DNA of 64,000 bases from CAISIP01 sp963974265 (lineage in GTDB: Bacteria > Pseudomonadota > Gammaproteobacteria > Burkholderiales > Burkholderiaceae_C). The stretch lies in assembly GCA_963974265.1 (NCBI GenBank), contig CAXBDR010000001.1, positions 1-64,000 of the forward strand, given 5' to 3'. Below are positions 41,206 to 50,120 of this stretch, piece by piece (position 1 is the stretch's first letter; every line of letters begins with the position of its first letter). The notes below the pieces were generated by a model that was not told where the DNA came from, made no database searches, and saw only the letters and a program-made list of their open reading frames with translations. The position numbers and the translations under genes were made by a program.

Positions 41206-41949
41206 TCAGTCGGCGTAGTCCGGCTCGTCCCGGTCCAGGATGTCCTTGAGCGCCTGGAAGTGCAGTTCGGAAAACCGGGTCGGGTAGTTGTTCCACTGCC
41301 GCCCGGCCAGCGCCGCGACCGGCTCCGGCACCAGCGCCAGTGGCCGCCCGGTGGACAAGGCCAGCACCTGCAACTGCGCCGCCTTCTCCAGGTAATACAA
41401 CTCGTCGAAGGCCTGGGCCACCGTCGGCGCGACGACGAGCACGCCGTGGTTGCCCATGAACAACACGCTCTTGTTGCCGTCGAGCAGGCCGGCCACGCGC
41501 GCACCCTCGGACGCCTCGAGCGCCATACCGGCGTAGTCGCGGTCGTAGGCGATGCGGCCGTGGAAGCGGCAGGCGTTCTGGTCCAGCATCAGGAACGCGA
41601 AGTCCTGCAGGCAACACAGGGCGGTGGCATGCGGCATGTGGGTGTGCAGGATGCAGCGCGCCTGCGGCAGGCGCCGGTGCAGTTCGGCATGCAGGTACCA
41701 GGCCGTGGGATCGGGTGCGGCCGGGCCCTGCACCGCGTCCGGGTTGGCGGCGTCGAGCAGCAGCAGGTCGCTGGCGCGTATGCGCGAAAAATGCGCGCCG
41801 ACCGGGTTGAGCAGGAAGCGGCTGCCATCGTCTGACACCACGGCACTGAAATGGTTGGCAATCGACTCGTGCATGCCCAGTCGCGCGGCCCAGCGAAACG
41901 CGGCGGCCAGGTCGATGCGGATGCGGCTCTCCAGGGATGGCTGCGCCAT
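41206..41949 (-). CDS. Class II aldolase/adducin family protein
   Basis: Metal-dependent aldolase-fold protein of 247 residues. GGAGATCATC precedes the ATG at 41949. The family zinc ligands are visible: HTHMPHATALCCL (two His) and MGNHGVLVVAPTVAQAFDEL (third His). AGFSR-type substrate recognition and N-terminal LGMHESIANHFSA also fit. Its substrate is uncertain; relatives cleave sugar phosphates or decarboxylate oxo-acids. The GlxA-type gene follows 20 bases downstream of its stop on the same strand, so the two are probably co-transcribed. Confidence 0.85.
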   Translation of the reverse strand: MAQPSLESRIRIDLAAAFRWAARLGMHESIANHFSAVVSDDGSRFLLNPVGAHFSRIRASDLLLLDAANPDAVQGPAAPDPTAWYLHAELHRRLPQARCILHTHMPHATALCCLQDFAFLMLDQNACRFHGRIAYDRDYAGMALEASEGARVAGLLDGNKSVLFMGNHGVLVVAPTVAQAFDELYYLEKAAQLQVLALSTGRPLALVPEPVAALAGRQWNNYPTRFSELHFQALKDILDRDEPDYAD

Positions 41950-42113
41950 GATGATCTCCTCCATCGCGCTGCACGGAGATACACCCGACGCGTCGACTCG
42001 GACATGCGTGGGGTCTTGCAGCACCTGCCTATACTGTATCGCGCGCCCGCTGCAACCGGGAATTTCCCGGCCTGCGCGGTGCCGCGACCGCCACACCCTT
42101 CGCACCCCATCCC

Positions 42114-43778
42114 ATGGACCAGCCTGTATTCGACACCATCATCGTGGGCGCGGGTACGGCCGGCTGCCTGCTCGCCAACCGGCTGAGCAAGGATCCGGCC
42201 CGGCGCGTGTTGCTGGTCGAGGCCGGCCGGCGCGACAACTACCCGTGGATCCACATTCCGGTCGGTTACCTGTATTGCATCGGCAACCCGCGCACCGACT
42301 GGCTCTACCAGACCGAAGCCGAGGCCGGGCTCAACGGCCGGCGCCTGCGGTATCCGCGCGGCAAGACTTTGGGCGGCTGCTCCTCGATCAACGGCATGAT
42401 CTATATGCGCGGCCAGGCGCGCGACTACGATGGCTGGGCCGCACTGACTGGCGACGACGACTGGAGCTGGGCCAACAGCCTGGCCGACTTCAAGGCCCAT
42501 GAAGACCATTTCCGGCGCGATGGCGGCGCCGACCCGCAACAAGGCGGCCGAGCGTTTTCCGAACTGCACGGCCACGGCGGCGAATGGCGCGTCGACAAGC
42601 AGCGCCTGCGCTGGGAAGTGCTCGAAGCCTTCGCCGCCGCCGCGACCGAGGCCGGCATCCCGGCGAGCAGCGACTTCAACACCGGGGACAACTTCGGCGT
42701 CGGATTCTTCGAGGTGAACCAGAAGGCCGGCTGGCGCTGGAACGCGTCCAAGGCCTTTCTGCGACCGATCCGAAGCCGCAGCAACCTGCAGGTCTGGACC
42801 GACACCATGACCGAACGGCTGGTGTTCGACACCGGCGCGTCCGGCCAGCGCCGCTGCACCGGCGTGATGCTGCGCCGTGGTGGCCAGCGGTTGACGGTGA
42901 CGGCCGCCGCCGAGGTCATCCTGAGTGCCGGCGCCATCGGTTCGCCGCAGCTGCTGCAATGCTCGGGCATCGGCCCGGCCGATCTGCTCAAGCGCCATGG
43001 CGTCGATCTGGTGCAAGACTTGCCCGGAGTGGGCGCCAACCTGCAGGACCATCTGCAGATCCGCGCGGTGTTCAAGGTCCAGGGCGCGCGCACGCTCAAC
43101 ACGCTGGCCAACAGCCTGGTCGGCAAGGCCGGGATCGGCCTGGAATACCTGTTGCGGCGCACCGGCCCGATGAGCATGGCGCCGAGCCAGCTCGGTGCCT
43201 TCACACGCTCCGACCCGCAGCGAGCGCATGCCAACCTCGAATACCACGTGCAGCCGCTGAGCCTGGACGCCTTCGGCGAGCCGCTGCACCGGTTCCCGGC
43301 CTTCACCGCCAGCGTCTGCAACCTGAACCCGACCAGCCGCGGCTCGGTCACGATCACCAGCGCCTCGGCCGATGACGCGCCAGCGATTGCGCCGCGCTAC
43401 CTCAGCACCGACGAAGACCGCTTGATCGCCGCCGCCAGCCTGCGCCAGGTACGCCAGATCGCGGCGCAGCCGGCGCTGGCGCGGTACCGGCCCGAAGAAT
43501 GGAAGCCGGGCGTGCAGTTCCAGAGCGACGAAGAACTGGCGCGCCTGGCCGGCGACATTGCCACGACGATATTTCATCCGGTCGGCACCGCGAAGATGGG
43601 GCGCGCCGACGACCCCATGGCCGTCGTCGATTCCCAGTTGCGCGTGCGCGGCGTCGACGGCCTGCGCGTGGTCGACGCCAGCGTGATGCCCACCATCACC
43701 AGCGGCAACACCAACGCTCCCACCTTGATGATCGCCGAGAAGGCCGCGCGCCGGATCATCGGGCAGGCCCGGCCATGA
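42114..43778 (+). CDS. GMC family FAD-dependent oxidoreductase (choline dehydrogenase-like)
   Basis: FAD alcohol dehydrogenase of 554 residues. The dinucleotide loop is FDTIIVGAGTAGCLLANRLS, GMC signature 1 is RYPRGKTLGGCSSINGMIYM and signature 2 is ILSAGAIGSPQLLQCSGIGP. The C-terminal active-site region has TIFHPVGTAKMG (catalytic His) and SGNTNAPTLMIAEKAA (second catalytic residue Asn, as in many GMCs). It would oxidise a primary alcohol at the membrane or in the cytoplasm. Its stop overlaps the ATG of the cyclase gene, an unexpected pairing. It is divergent from the aldolase/GlxA unit. Confidence 0.92.
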   Translation: MDQPVFDTIIVGAGTAGCLLANRLSKDPARRVLLVEAGRRDNYPWIHIPVGYLYCIGNPRTDWLYQTEAEAGLNGRRLRYPRGKTLGGCSSINGMIYMRGQARDYDGWAALTGDDDWSWANSLADFKAHEDHFRRDGGADPQQGGRAFSELHGHGGEWRVDKQRLRWEVLEAFAAAATEAGIPASSDFNTGDNFGVGFFEVNQKAGWRWNASKAFLRPIRSRSNLQVWTDTMTERLVFDTGASGQRRCTGVMLRRGGQRLTVTAAAEVILSAGAIGSPQLLQCSGIGPADLLKRHGVDLVQDLPGVGANLQDHLQIRAVFKVQGARTLNTLANSLVGKAGIGLEYLLRRTGPMSMAPSQLGAFTRSDPQRAHANLEYHVQPLSLDAFGEPLHRFPAFTASVCNLNPTSRGSVTITSASADDAPAIAPRYLSTDEDRLIAAASLRQVRQIAAQPALARYRPEEWKPGVQFQSDEELARLAGDIATTIFHPVGTAKMGRADDPMAVVDSQLRVRGVDGLRVVDASVMPTITSGNTNAPTLMIAEKAARRIIGQARP

Positions 43779-45025
43779 ACGACGCCAGCCCCTCGCCGGT
43801 GCTGGCGGCCGTCGCCGCCGAACTCGCGCGCGAACGCCTGTTCGGCCCGTCGCACGACTGGTCGCTCGAGTCTGTGGCGACCTGGCTCTACACCGAGGGA
43901 CGTTTCATCGCCGACCCGATGACGATGACCGAAGTGCTGATGGAAAAACTCGATGCGGCCGGCGCCCGCATCGACCGCCTGCGCATCAGCTGCGGCACCC
44001 TGCATCCGCAGCTGGCGGCCGTGGGCCTGAGCTGGACGCGCGAGGATGGCGCCCGGTTCTGGTCTGGCGCGCACGGCGTGCAACAGACCGACGCCTACAT
44101 CGGCAGCCCGATCCAGCATGTGCACCAGAACGCCACGCCGCTGCACCAGCGCATCGATCCCCGGCCGCAGGACGGCGAACATCCGATCTGGCAGGAGCTG
44201 CGCGCCGCCGGCGTGCGCGACTACCTGGCCATGCCGATGATCTTCGCCGACCGTACCGTCAACGTGATGACGGTGTCGACCCGCGACCCCGAGGGTTTCA
44301 GCGACGACGACGTGGCCCGGCTGCTGGCGCTGACCAACCTGCTGACGCCGCACATGGAGCTGCTGGTGATGCGCCGCACCGTGCTGGGCCTGCTCGACAC
44401 CTTCGTCGGCAAGCGCATCAGCCAGCGCATCCTGCAGGGCCAGGTCAAGCGGGGCGACGGCGAGAAGATCTCGGCCGCGTTCTGGTATTCCGACCTGCGC
44501 GGCTTCACCGCACTGAGCGAGACGCTGCCCGTCGACCAGATGCTGCGCCTGCTCAACGACTACTACGAATACTGCGCCGCGGCCGCGGCCGCCCGCGGCG
44601 GCGAGATCCTGCAGTTCATCGGCGACGCCATCCTGATCGTGTTCGAGATCAAGGATCCGGCGCGCACCGCCGAGGTCTGTGCCGCCGCGCTCGACGCGGC
44701 GGTGGACGCCTTCGACACCATTGCCGTGGTCAACAACCGGCGCCGACGCGCGCGGCAACCGACCATCGAATTCGGGCTCGGACTGCACCTGGGCACGGTC
44801 ACCCACGCCAACGTCGGCGCGCCGAACCGGCTCGCCTTCAACGTCGTCGGACCGGCGGTCAACATGACGGCGCGGATCCAGGAAATGACCAAGTCGCTGC
44901 TGATACCGCTGCTGATGTCGCGAGAATTCGCGCAACAGGTGCAACATCCGGTGGAAAGCGTCGGGCGCCACGATTTGCGCGGCATCGCCAAGACCCAGGA
45001 GTTGTTCCGACTGCGCGAGCTCTGA
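43775..45025 (+). CDS. Class III nucleotide cyclase with N-terminal GAF-like domain and atypical specificity residues
   Basis: Cytoplasmic cyclase of 416 residues. Residues about 30-205 look like a GAF-type sensor (YLAMPMIFADRTVNVMTVST), and 230-400 form the catalytic domain. The metal Asp residues are present in FWYSDLRGFT (Asp240) and QFIGDA (Asp284), and the transition-state Asn363 and Arg367 in VNMTARIQ. The purine-selecting Lys of adenylate cyclases is Gln280 and the partner Asp/Thr is Asn356, so substrate choice is unclear. The ATG overlaps the GMC oxidoreductase stop (ATGA), so its synthesis is tied to that enzyme. Confidence 0.87.
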   Translation: MNDASPSPVLAAVAAELARERLFGPSHDWSLESVATWLYTEGRFIADPMTMTEVLMEKLDAAGARIDRLRISCGTLHPQLAAVGLSWTREDGARFWSGAHGVQQTDAYIGSPIQHVHQNATPLHQRIDPRPQDGEHPIWQELRAAGVRDYLAMPMIFADRTVNVMTVSTRDPEGFSDDDVARLLALTNLLTPHMELLVMRRTVLGLLDTFVGKRISQRILQGQVKRGDGEKISAAFWYSDLRGFTALSETLPVDQMLRLLNDYYEYCAAAAAARGGEILQFIGDAILIVFEIKDPARTAEVCAAALDAAVDAFDTIAVVNNRRRRARQPTIEFGLGLHLGTVTHANVGAPNRLAFNVVGPAVNMTARIQEMTKSLLIPLLMSREFAQQVQHPVESVGRHDLRGIAKTQELFRLREL

Positions 45026-45098
45026 GCGCCAGCCCGATGGTCTTGGCGTACCATCCGGACAACAACGTCACCGGTCCCGCTCGCCGCGGGGTGTCGCC

Positions 45099-45482
45099 AT
45101 GAACCTCGAGAAAGTGATCTTCGGCGCGTTCGTCATCCTGGCCTGCACGCTCAACTTCGGATTCTTCGTCGGCGAGATCGGCAATCCGCAGCACCACCAC
45201 CAGCTCGAACTCGCGGGCACCGTGTTCGTCAACCTGATCGCGATGATCCTGAAGTTCGGCGACCGCACCCACATCGGTGCGGTGCATCTGGCCACCAGCA
45301 TCGTCGCCGTGTTGCAACTCATCGCCGCCTCGCTGGTCTGGATGTGGGCGACCCGCGTGGCCGGCATGCCGACCGAGGGCGAAGTCATGGCCACCGTGGT
45401 GTCGCTGTCGGGTGGCGCGCTGGTGGCGAACTTCATCTCGGTGGCGCTGCTGATCGGCGAGACCATGCGCCGCACACGCTGA
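45099..45482 (+). CDS. DUF6394 family membrane protein
   Basis: Inner-membrane protein of 127 residues with about four helices: VIFGAFVILACTLNFGFFVG, a second around ELAGTVFVNLIAMIL, a third at TSIVAVLQLIAASLVWMWA and a fourth at GGALVANFISVALLIG. It ends in MRRTR. I recognise it as the small family (DUF6394) that is regularly found directly before two-RCK potassium channels, as here. It may be an accessory subunit. A ribosome-like CGGGGTGTCGCC precedes the ATG. Confidence 0.75.
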   Translation: MNLEKVIFGAFVILACTLNFGFFVGEIGNPQHHHQLELAGTVFVNLIAMILKFGDRTHIGAVHLATSIVAVLQLIAASLVWMWATRVAGMPTEGEVMATVVSLSGGALVANFISVALLIGETMRRTR

Positions 45483-45507
45483 GCGCACGACGCCGCGGGG
45501 CTGGACG

Positions 45508-47205
45508 GTGTCGGACATCCTCGTACTCGTGTTGCGGCGCCTGCGGGCGCCGCTGATCACGCTGATCGCCGTCTACGCGATCGCGATCTTCGGGCTGGTG
45601 CTGATGCCGGGAACCGACCCGTCGGGCCAGCCCTGGCGCCTGAGCGTCTTCGACGCCTTCTACGTCATGACCTACACCGCGACGACGATCGGCTTCGGCG
45701 AGGTGCCCTACCCGTTCTCGTATGCGCAGCGCCTGTGGATGACGCTGTCGATCTACCTGTCGGTCGTCGGCTGGGCCTACACGCTGGGATCGGTGTTCGC
45801 GCTGACCCGGCATCCGGCGTTCAAGCTGGCGCTGCGGCACCATCGGTTCGAGCGCAGCGTGGCGCGCATGACCGAGCGTTTCTATGTCGTGTGCGGCTAC
45901 GGGCAAAGTGGCCGACGGCTGGTCGCCGCGCTCGACCGCATCGGTTACGGCACCGTCGTGATCGAGCAGGACGAGGAACGCACGCGGGCGCACCTGGTCA
46001 GCGACATGCAACAGCCCACCGCCTTGCTGGTGGCCGATGCCCGCGCACCCGACGTGTTGCTGACGGCCGGCATCCGCATGCCCAACTGCATGGGGCTGAT
46101 CGCGCTCACCGGCGACGACCAGGTCAACCAGGCCATCGTGATCGGCGCGCGGGCCCTGGCCAAGGACTGCCGTCTGCTGGCGCGGGTGAAATCCGAAGCC
46201 GCGCGGGACATGCTCAGCGAGTTCGGCAACGTGATCGTCGTCAACCCGTTCGACAGCTTCGGACTGAACTTCGCGATGGCGCTGTCCAAGCCCGATACCT
46301 TGCGGCTCGAGGACTGGATTACCGGTGTGCCGGGTGCCGAGCCGCCGCCGCGCTTCGTGTTGCCGCATGGGCATTGGGTGATCGCGGGCTACGGCCGCTT
46401 CGGCCACGCGGTCGCCCAGGCCCTGGCCGACGCCGGTCTCACCTGGAAGGCGATCGACATCGATCCGGCGCAATGCAGCGAAGACGGCATCGTCGGCAAC
46501 AGCGTGGCCGAGGAGGCCCTGCGCCGCGCCGGCATCGAGCAGGCCTGTGGCCTGGTTGCCTGCACCGATGTCGACGCCAGCAACCTGGCGGTGATCATCG
46601 CGGCGCGGCGCTGCCACAAGAAGTTGTTCGTCGTGGTGCGCCAGAACCTGGTCGGCAACCGCGCGCTGATCGAGGCGGCACACGCCGACATGGAGTTCGT
46701 GCAGGCACAGCTGATGACCAACGAAGTCCTGCAGGAGATGACCACGCCGCTGCTCAACCGCTTCCTGCTGCGCGCGCGCAATCAGCCGAACGCCTGGGCC
46801 GTCGGGCTGATCCAGCGCCTGCGCGAGGTGGTCGGCGACAAGGTGCCGTATATCTGGGGCGTGCGTATCGCGCCGGAACTGGTGGGTGTCGCCCATGTGT
46901 TCGGCGAACGGCCCGAGCCGCCGTTCGCGTTGTCGCACCTGTTGGCCGATCCGCTGCAGCGCAGCGCCAAGCTGCCGGTCGTCGCGCTGATGCTCAGCCG
47001 CGGTGGCAACGACATCTTGCTGCCCGACGTCAACCTGCCGCTGGCGAAAAACGACCGGATCGTCTTCGCCGGCACCCACATGGTCGAGCAGCTGCAACGG
47101 CGCACGCTCGCCGATGACGTCGTGATCGATTACCTGCGCACCGGCCGCGAGCCGCCGCGCACCTGGCTCGGCCGGCTGCTGATGCGCGACGACACCCGCG
47201 CCTGA
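45508..47205 (+). CDS. Potassium channel protein with two TrkA-N (RCK) domains
   Basis: Membrane protein of 565 residues beginning with GTG at 45508. Two helices (about 17-35 and 76-98) flank a pore loop TYTATTIGFGEVPY whose filter TIGFG is a variant of TVGYG. Two cytoplasmic RCK domains follow: FYVVCGYGQSGRRLVAAL (from about 125) and HWVIAGYGRFGHAVAQAL (from about 288), both with the Rossmann GxGxxG-like loop; a TrkA-C-like end contains LPLAKNDRIVFAGT. It should form a nucleotide-gated potassium channel. It follows the DUF6394 gene by 25 bases, so the two are co-expressed. Confidence 0.9.
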   Translation: MSDILVLVLRRLRAPLITLIAVYAIAIFGLVLMPGTDPSGQPWRLSVFDAFYVMTYTATTIGFGEVPYPFSYAQRLWMTLSIYLSVVGWAYTLGSVFALTRHPAFKLALRHHRFERSVARMTERFYVVCGYGQSGRRLVAALDRIGYGTVVIEQDEERTRAHLVSDMQQPTALLVADARAPDVLLTAGIRMPNCMGLIALTGDDQVNQAIVIGARALAKDCRLLARVKSEAARDMLSEFGNVIVVNPFDSFGLNFAMALSKPDTLRLEDWITGVPGAEPPPRFVLPHGHWVIAGYGRFGHAVAQALADAGLTWKAIDIDPAQCSEDGIVGNSVAEEALRRAGIEQACGLVACTDVDASNLAVIIAARRCHKKLFVVVRQNLVGNRALIEAAHADMEFVQAQLMTNEVLQEMTTPLLNRFLLRARNQPNAWAVGLIQRLREVVGDKVPYIWGVRIAPELVGVAHVFGERPEPPFALSHLLADPLQRSAKLPVVALMLSRGGNDILLPDVNLPLAKNDRIVFAGTHMVEQLQRRTLADDVVIDYLRTGREPPRTWLGRLLMRDDTRA

Positions 47206-47232
47206 TGGCAATGGCACCGGCGCCCGGCCGGC

Positions 47233-48399
47233 TCAGCGCACCGGCACGCCGACAAACGCATCGCGCGCAAGCACGAGCGCGCGCACGATGGCGCCGATCT
47301 CGTCGTCCCGCAGCGGCACCAGCTCCAGCACCAGCTGTCCATGGGCCAGTTGGTGCTCCATGACCCGGATCGACGGTGTGCCGTCGCGCAGATGGCCGGC
47401 CAGCCACTGCGCCGTCCAACCGGGCCGCGCCGGATCGTCGACCGACACGACGACGCGCGAGAACGGCATGCCGGCCGGATCCGGCACCGCTTCGACCCGC
47501 AGGCCGGCGATCGATGCCAGCGCCTGGACGAACGCCTCGACCTTGCGGCGCTGCGCGTCGCGCCAGGCGGGAAGGTCGAGCGCCGCACGGTGCTCCAGGG
47601 CCGCCAGCACTCCGACGATGGCCTCCTTGCCGGCCTTCATCGCACGCCCGATGCCTTTCTCCTGGGCCCGGAACGCGCGTACGAACTCCGCCGTGCCCAC
47701 GACCAGCCCCGCGGTTGGTGATGCCAGGTACTTGTGCGCACTGGCCAGCACCGCGTCGGCCCCACTGGCCAGCAGCTCCGGCACGCGCATGTCCTGCGCC
47801 GCACCGTCGATGACGACCGGCACGCCGCGCGCATGCGCCAGCCGCACCGCCACCGCCAGATCCGGACCCTGGCCGCGCACCAGGCGCGACGAGACCAGCA
47901 GCAGGCAGGCGACGGCGTCCTGCGCCAGCGCCTGCTCCAGGTCCTGCGGGCTGCACTGCTGCGGCGTGCCGGCCAGCACCGGTGTCGCGCCGGCCAGCCG
48001 GATGTCGGTCAGGATCGGATGCCCGTAGTCGATGGCGTGGCCGGCCGGCAACACGACCTTGTCGGGCATGCCGCGGCTGTCCGGCAGCGCGGCCACGGCC
48101 TGCGGCGTGTCGCCGGCCATCGCCGCGGCCACCGCCATCGTGATGCCGGCGGCCACGCAATGCGTCACCGCACCGGCCTGCGCACCGCTCCAGTCGGCCA
48201 GCGCCCGGCTGGCCAGCGACTGCAGCTCGTCGATGACGAAAAACGCCTGCAGCGATTGCGCCACGGCATCCGCGACCGCCGGCGGCGAACGCGAGACACC
48301 GAGCGGCGTGAAGGTGCCCGCGGCATTGATGACCGGATGCAGGCCGAGACGGGCGTGGATGGTGGATGCGGCGAAAGGGCTTGTGCTTGCAGTGTTCAT
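47233..48399 (-). CDS. SelA-like PLP-dependent enzyme
   Basis: Fold-type I PLP protein of 388 residues related to L-seryl-tRNA(Sec) selenium transferase and glucosaminate ammonia-lyase. VINAAGTFTPLG and VTHCVAAGITMAVAAAMAG are typical; the Schiff-base lysine is in VLASAHKYLASPTAG. No selenocysteine genes are nearby, so a D-amino acid lyase or racemase-like role is more likely than SelA function. Its ATG at 48399 overlaps the stop of the GNAT gene (ATGA), giving a coupled pair. Confidence 0.82.
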   Translation of the reverse strand: MNTASTSPFAASTIHARLGLHPVINAAGTFTPLGVSRSPPAVADAVAQSLQAFFVIDELQSLASRALADWSGAQAGAVTHCVAAGITMAVAAAMAGDTPQAVAALPDSRGMPDKVVLPAGHAIDYGHPILTDIRLAGATPVLAGTPQQCSPQDLEQALAQDAVACLLLVSSRLVRGQGPDLAVAVRLAHARGVPVVIDGAAQDMRVPELLASGADAVLASAHKYLASPTAGLVVGTAEFVRAFRAQEKGIGRAMKAGKEAIVGVLAALEHRAALDLPAWRDAQRRKVEAFVQALASIAGLRVEAVPDPAGMPFSRVVVSVDDPARPGWTAQWLAGHLRDGTPSIRVMEHQLAHGQLVLELVPLRDDEIGAIVRALVLARDAFVGVPVR

Positions 48400-48863
48400 G
48401 GCGTCGATGATCGGGGCGGGGCATCCGCCGTGGTGTCGGAGATCAGCCGCTTGCCCAGGCTCACGACTTCGTCCTGCAGGTAACCCAGCGCCCGGTAGAA
48501 ATCGAGCACCTGGGTATTGCCGCTGCGCACCTGCAGGTTGAGCTTGGGACAACCCAGCGCCAGCAGCCGCCGCTCGACCTCCCGCATCAAGGCCTCGCCA
48601 TGGCCCCGGCGCCGCCAGTCAGGATGCACCGCCAGGTAGTTGACCCAGCCGCGGTGGCCGTCGTAACCAGCCATGGCGCTGGCCATCAACACGCCGTCTT
48701 GGATGCCGACCAGGAACAGATCGCGCTGCACCGCCAGCTTGCGCGCGATGTCCCGCGCCGGATCGTTCCAGGGGCGTGTCAGCCCGCAGGCCTGCCACAA
48801 GGCGACGACGGCCGGGCCGTCGGGCTCGTCGAACGGGCGGATCAACATCGTCGCGGCGTGCAT
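48396..48863 (-). CDS. GNAT acetyltransferase, YpeA-like
   Basis: N-acetyltransferase of 155 residues. MLIRPFDEPDGPAVVALWQ, PWNDPARDIARKL, YLAVHPDWRRRGHGEALMRE (acetyl-CoA loop) and KLNLQVRSGNTQVLDFYRAL match the YpeA/RimI-like branch. The start at 48863 is chosen over 48848 because AGGACAGGCG precedes it. It is translationally coupled to the SelA-like enzyme, which suggests that both act on the same amino compound. Confidence 0.82.
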   Translation of the reverse strand: MHAATMLIRPFDEPDGPAVVALWQACGLTRPWNDPARDIARKLAVQRDLFLVGIQDGVLMASAMAGYDGHRGWVNYLAVHPDWRRRGHGEALMREVERRLLALGCPKLNLQVRSGNTQVLDFYRALGYLQDEVVSLGKRLISDTTADAPPRSSTP

Positions 48864-48910
48864 ATGGCGCCTGTCCTGCGCCGGGCCGAGCGGCCGCGGA
48901 GCAGACAAGT

Positions 48911-48996
48911 GGGGTCCCCCACGGAACTGGCTCTGCCAGGCCGTCGGGGGTGCCCCCCACTGGGAGGTTCGGCCGGTTTACACGCAGTGAAACCGG
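48911..48996. repeat. Cluster of short hairpins between genes
   Basis: GGGG-T-CCCC (48911-48919), CTGGC-TCT-GCCAG (48927-48939), GGGGG-TG-CCCCC (48946-48957) and CCGGTTT(A)CAC-gca-GTGAAACCGG (48973-48996) follow each other. A very similar CCTGGC-TTC-GCCAGG stem recurs at 57381-57395. The cluster lies after the stop of the SnoaL-like gene on the minus strand, so it may terminate that transcript. It is probably a dispersed intergenic element. Confidence 0.55.
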
Positions 48997-49019
48997 ACAG
49001 ACGGGGGGCGTCCTTCATC

Positions 49020-49442
49020 TCATCTTTGCGGCATGCTGTGCCACCAGATGCGGCACTCGGCGCACAGGCCATCGGCGAAACGGGCCTGCAAGGCGCCGTC
49101 GAGCACCATGCGCGGCAGCGGCTCGCCCGGCTGGCGCGCCGGCACACTGGTGCCGGTCGATGCGGCCCAGATGCGGAACAGTTCCTCCGACGTCACCTGG
49201 TAGGTGACGTGCCAATGCGCCAGACCCGCATCCGGCAGGCTCGCCAGCACCTCGTAACGCAGCTGCACGTCGGACTGCAGCTCGACACGGCTCCAGTAGG
49301 CGGCCAGCTCGGCATGGCCGCGCTGGCTGGCGAACGGCGTGTTGTGGTAGATGCCGTCGGGATGGAACAAGGCGGCAAACATCGCCTTGTCGCGGGCCTC
49401 CCAGGCTGCCTTGTAGCCTTGCATGAAACCGGTGATGTCCAA
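49020..49442 (-). CDS. SnoaL/NTF2-like family protein, TTG start
   Basis: Small alpha+beta cone-fold protein of 140 residues. A perfect GGAGG is followed, 4 bases later, by TTG at 49442, giving (M)DITGFMQGYKAAWEARD; an ATG 24 bases upstream has no ribosome site, so I prefer the TTG. ALFHPDGIYHNTPFASQRG and WSRVELQSDVQLRYEVLAS fit SnoaL-like polyketide cyclase/isomerase proteins, though the fold is used for many purposes. It ends with CAECRIWWHSMPQR. Function unknown. Confidence 0.78.
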   Translation of the reverse strand: MDITGFMQGYKAAWEARDKAMFAALFHPDGIYHNTPFASQRGHAELAAYWSRVELQSDVQLRYEVLASLPDAGLAHWHVTYQVTSEELFRIWAASTGTSVPARQPGEPLPRMVLDGALQARFADGLCAECRIWWHSMPQR

Positions 49443-49594
49443 GGGACCTCCTGCTCGTTGTTGCATCCGCGGCGACAAGCGCGGGTAAGCCGACTGCTTG
49501 CTCGTGCCACTGTGCGCGGGCCGCCTCGTCGGTTCTGTCGAATCCCAGCTCCTCGGCTGCGACGCGATCCGGCACTGGGCCGGGGCTCAAAGGC

Positions 49595-50116
49595 CTACTG
49601 TATATCGGCCGGGGACGAACCCAGCGGCGCCACCATCAGGTGGAAAGTGTTGCGCAGTCCCGCCTTGCGAAAGCCGCAGGACTCGTACATCCGGATCGCC
49701 GGGTTCTGCGGATGCACGGTCAGCGACACCTGGCGGTAACCGGCGCCGCGCGCCGCGTCCAGCGCGGCAAGCATCATCGGCCGGCCGACGCCCTGGCGCT
49801 GCCAGGGCGGCAACACGGCAATACCCAATTGCGGCGTCGCGTCGTCGACATACGCCAGGCCTTGCCCGTCGGGCACCAGACGCATCCAGCAGGCACCGAC
49901 CGGGATTGCGTCGGCGCCCGGCTGTTCGGCCATCACGCCGACGTCGCCGGCGCGGCCCCAGGACTCGGCGTAGATGCGCACGCGCGGGGTGTCCAGCACC
50001 GCCCTTGGGCGCAGCGGCGCCGGTGGCGGGTCCCACAAGGCCACGTGCAGGATCTCCCACAACACTGCCTGGTCGGCCGCGCGCATCGGACGAAAAACAA
50101 GACCCTGCGGCGCCAT
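49595..50116 (-). CDS. GNAT family N-acetyltransferase
   Basis: Acetyltransferase of 173 residues. VFRPMRAADQAVLWEILHVA starts the fold, LGIAVLPPWQRQGVGRPMML contains the acetyl-CoA binding QRQGVG, and VSLTVHPQNPAIRMYESCGF the conserved NPAxxxYExxGF. Substrate unknown. It begins four bases after the stop of the alpha/beta-hydrolase gene on the same strand, so they form a two-gene unit. Confidence 0.87.
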   Translation of the reverse strand: MAPQGLVFRPMRAADQAVLWEILHVALWDPPPAPLRPRAVLDTPRVRIYAESWGRAGDVGVMAEQPGADAIPVGACWMRLVPDGQGLAYVDDATPQLGIAVLPPWQRQGVGRPMMLAALDAARGAGYRQVSLTVHPQNPAIRMYESCGFRKAGLRNTFHLMVAPLGSSPADIQ

Positions 50117-50120
50117 GGTG

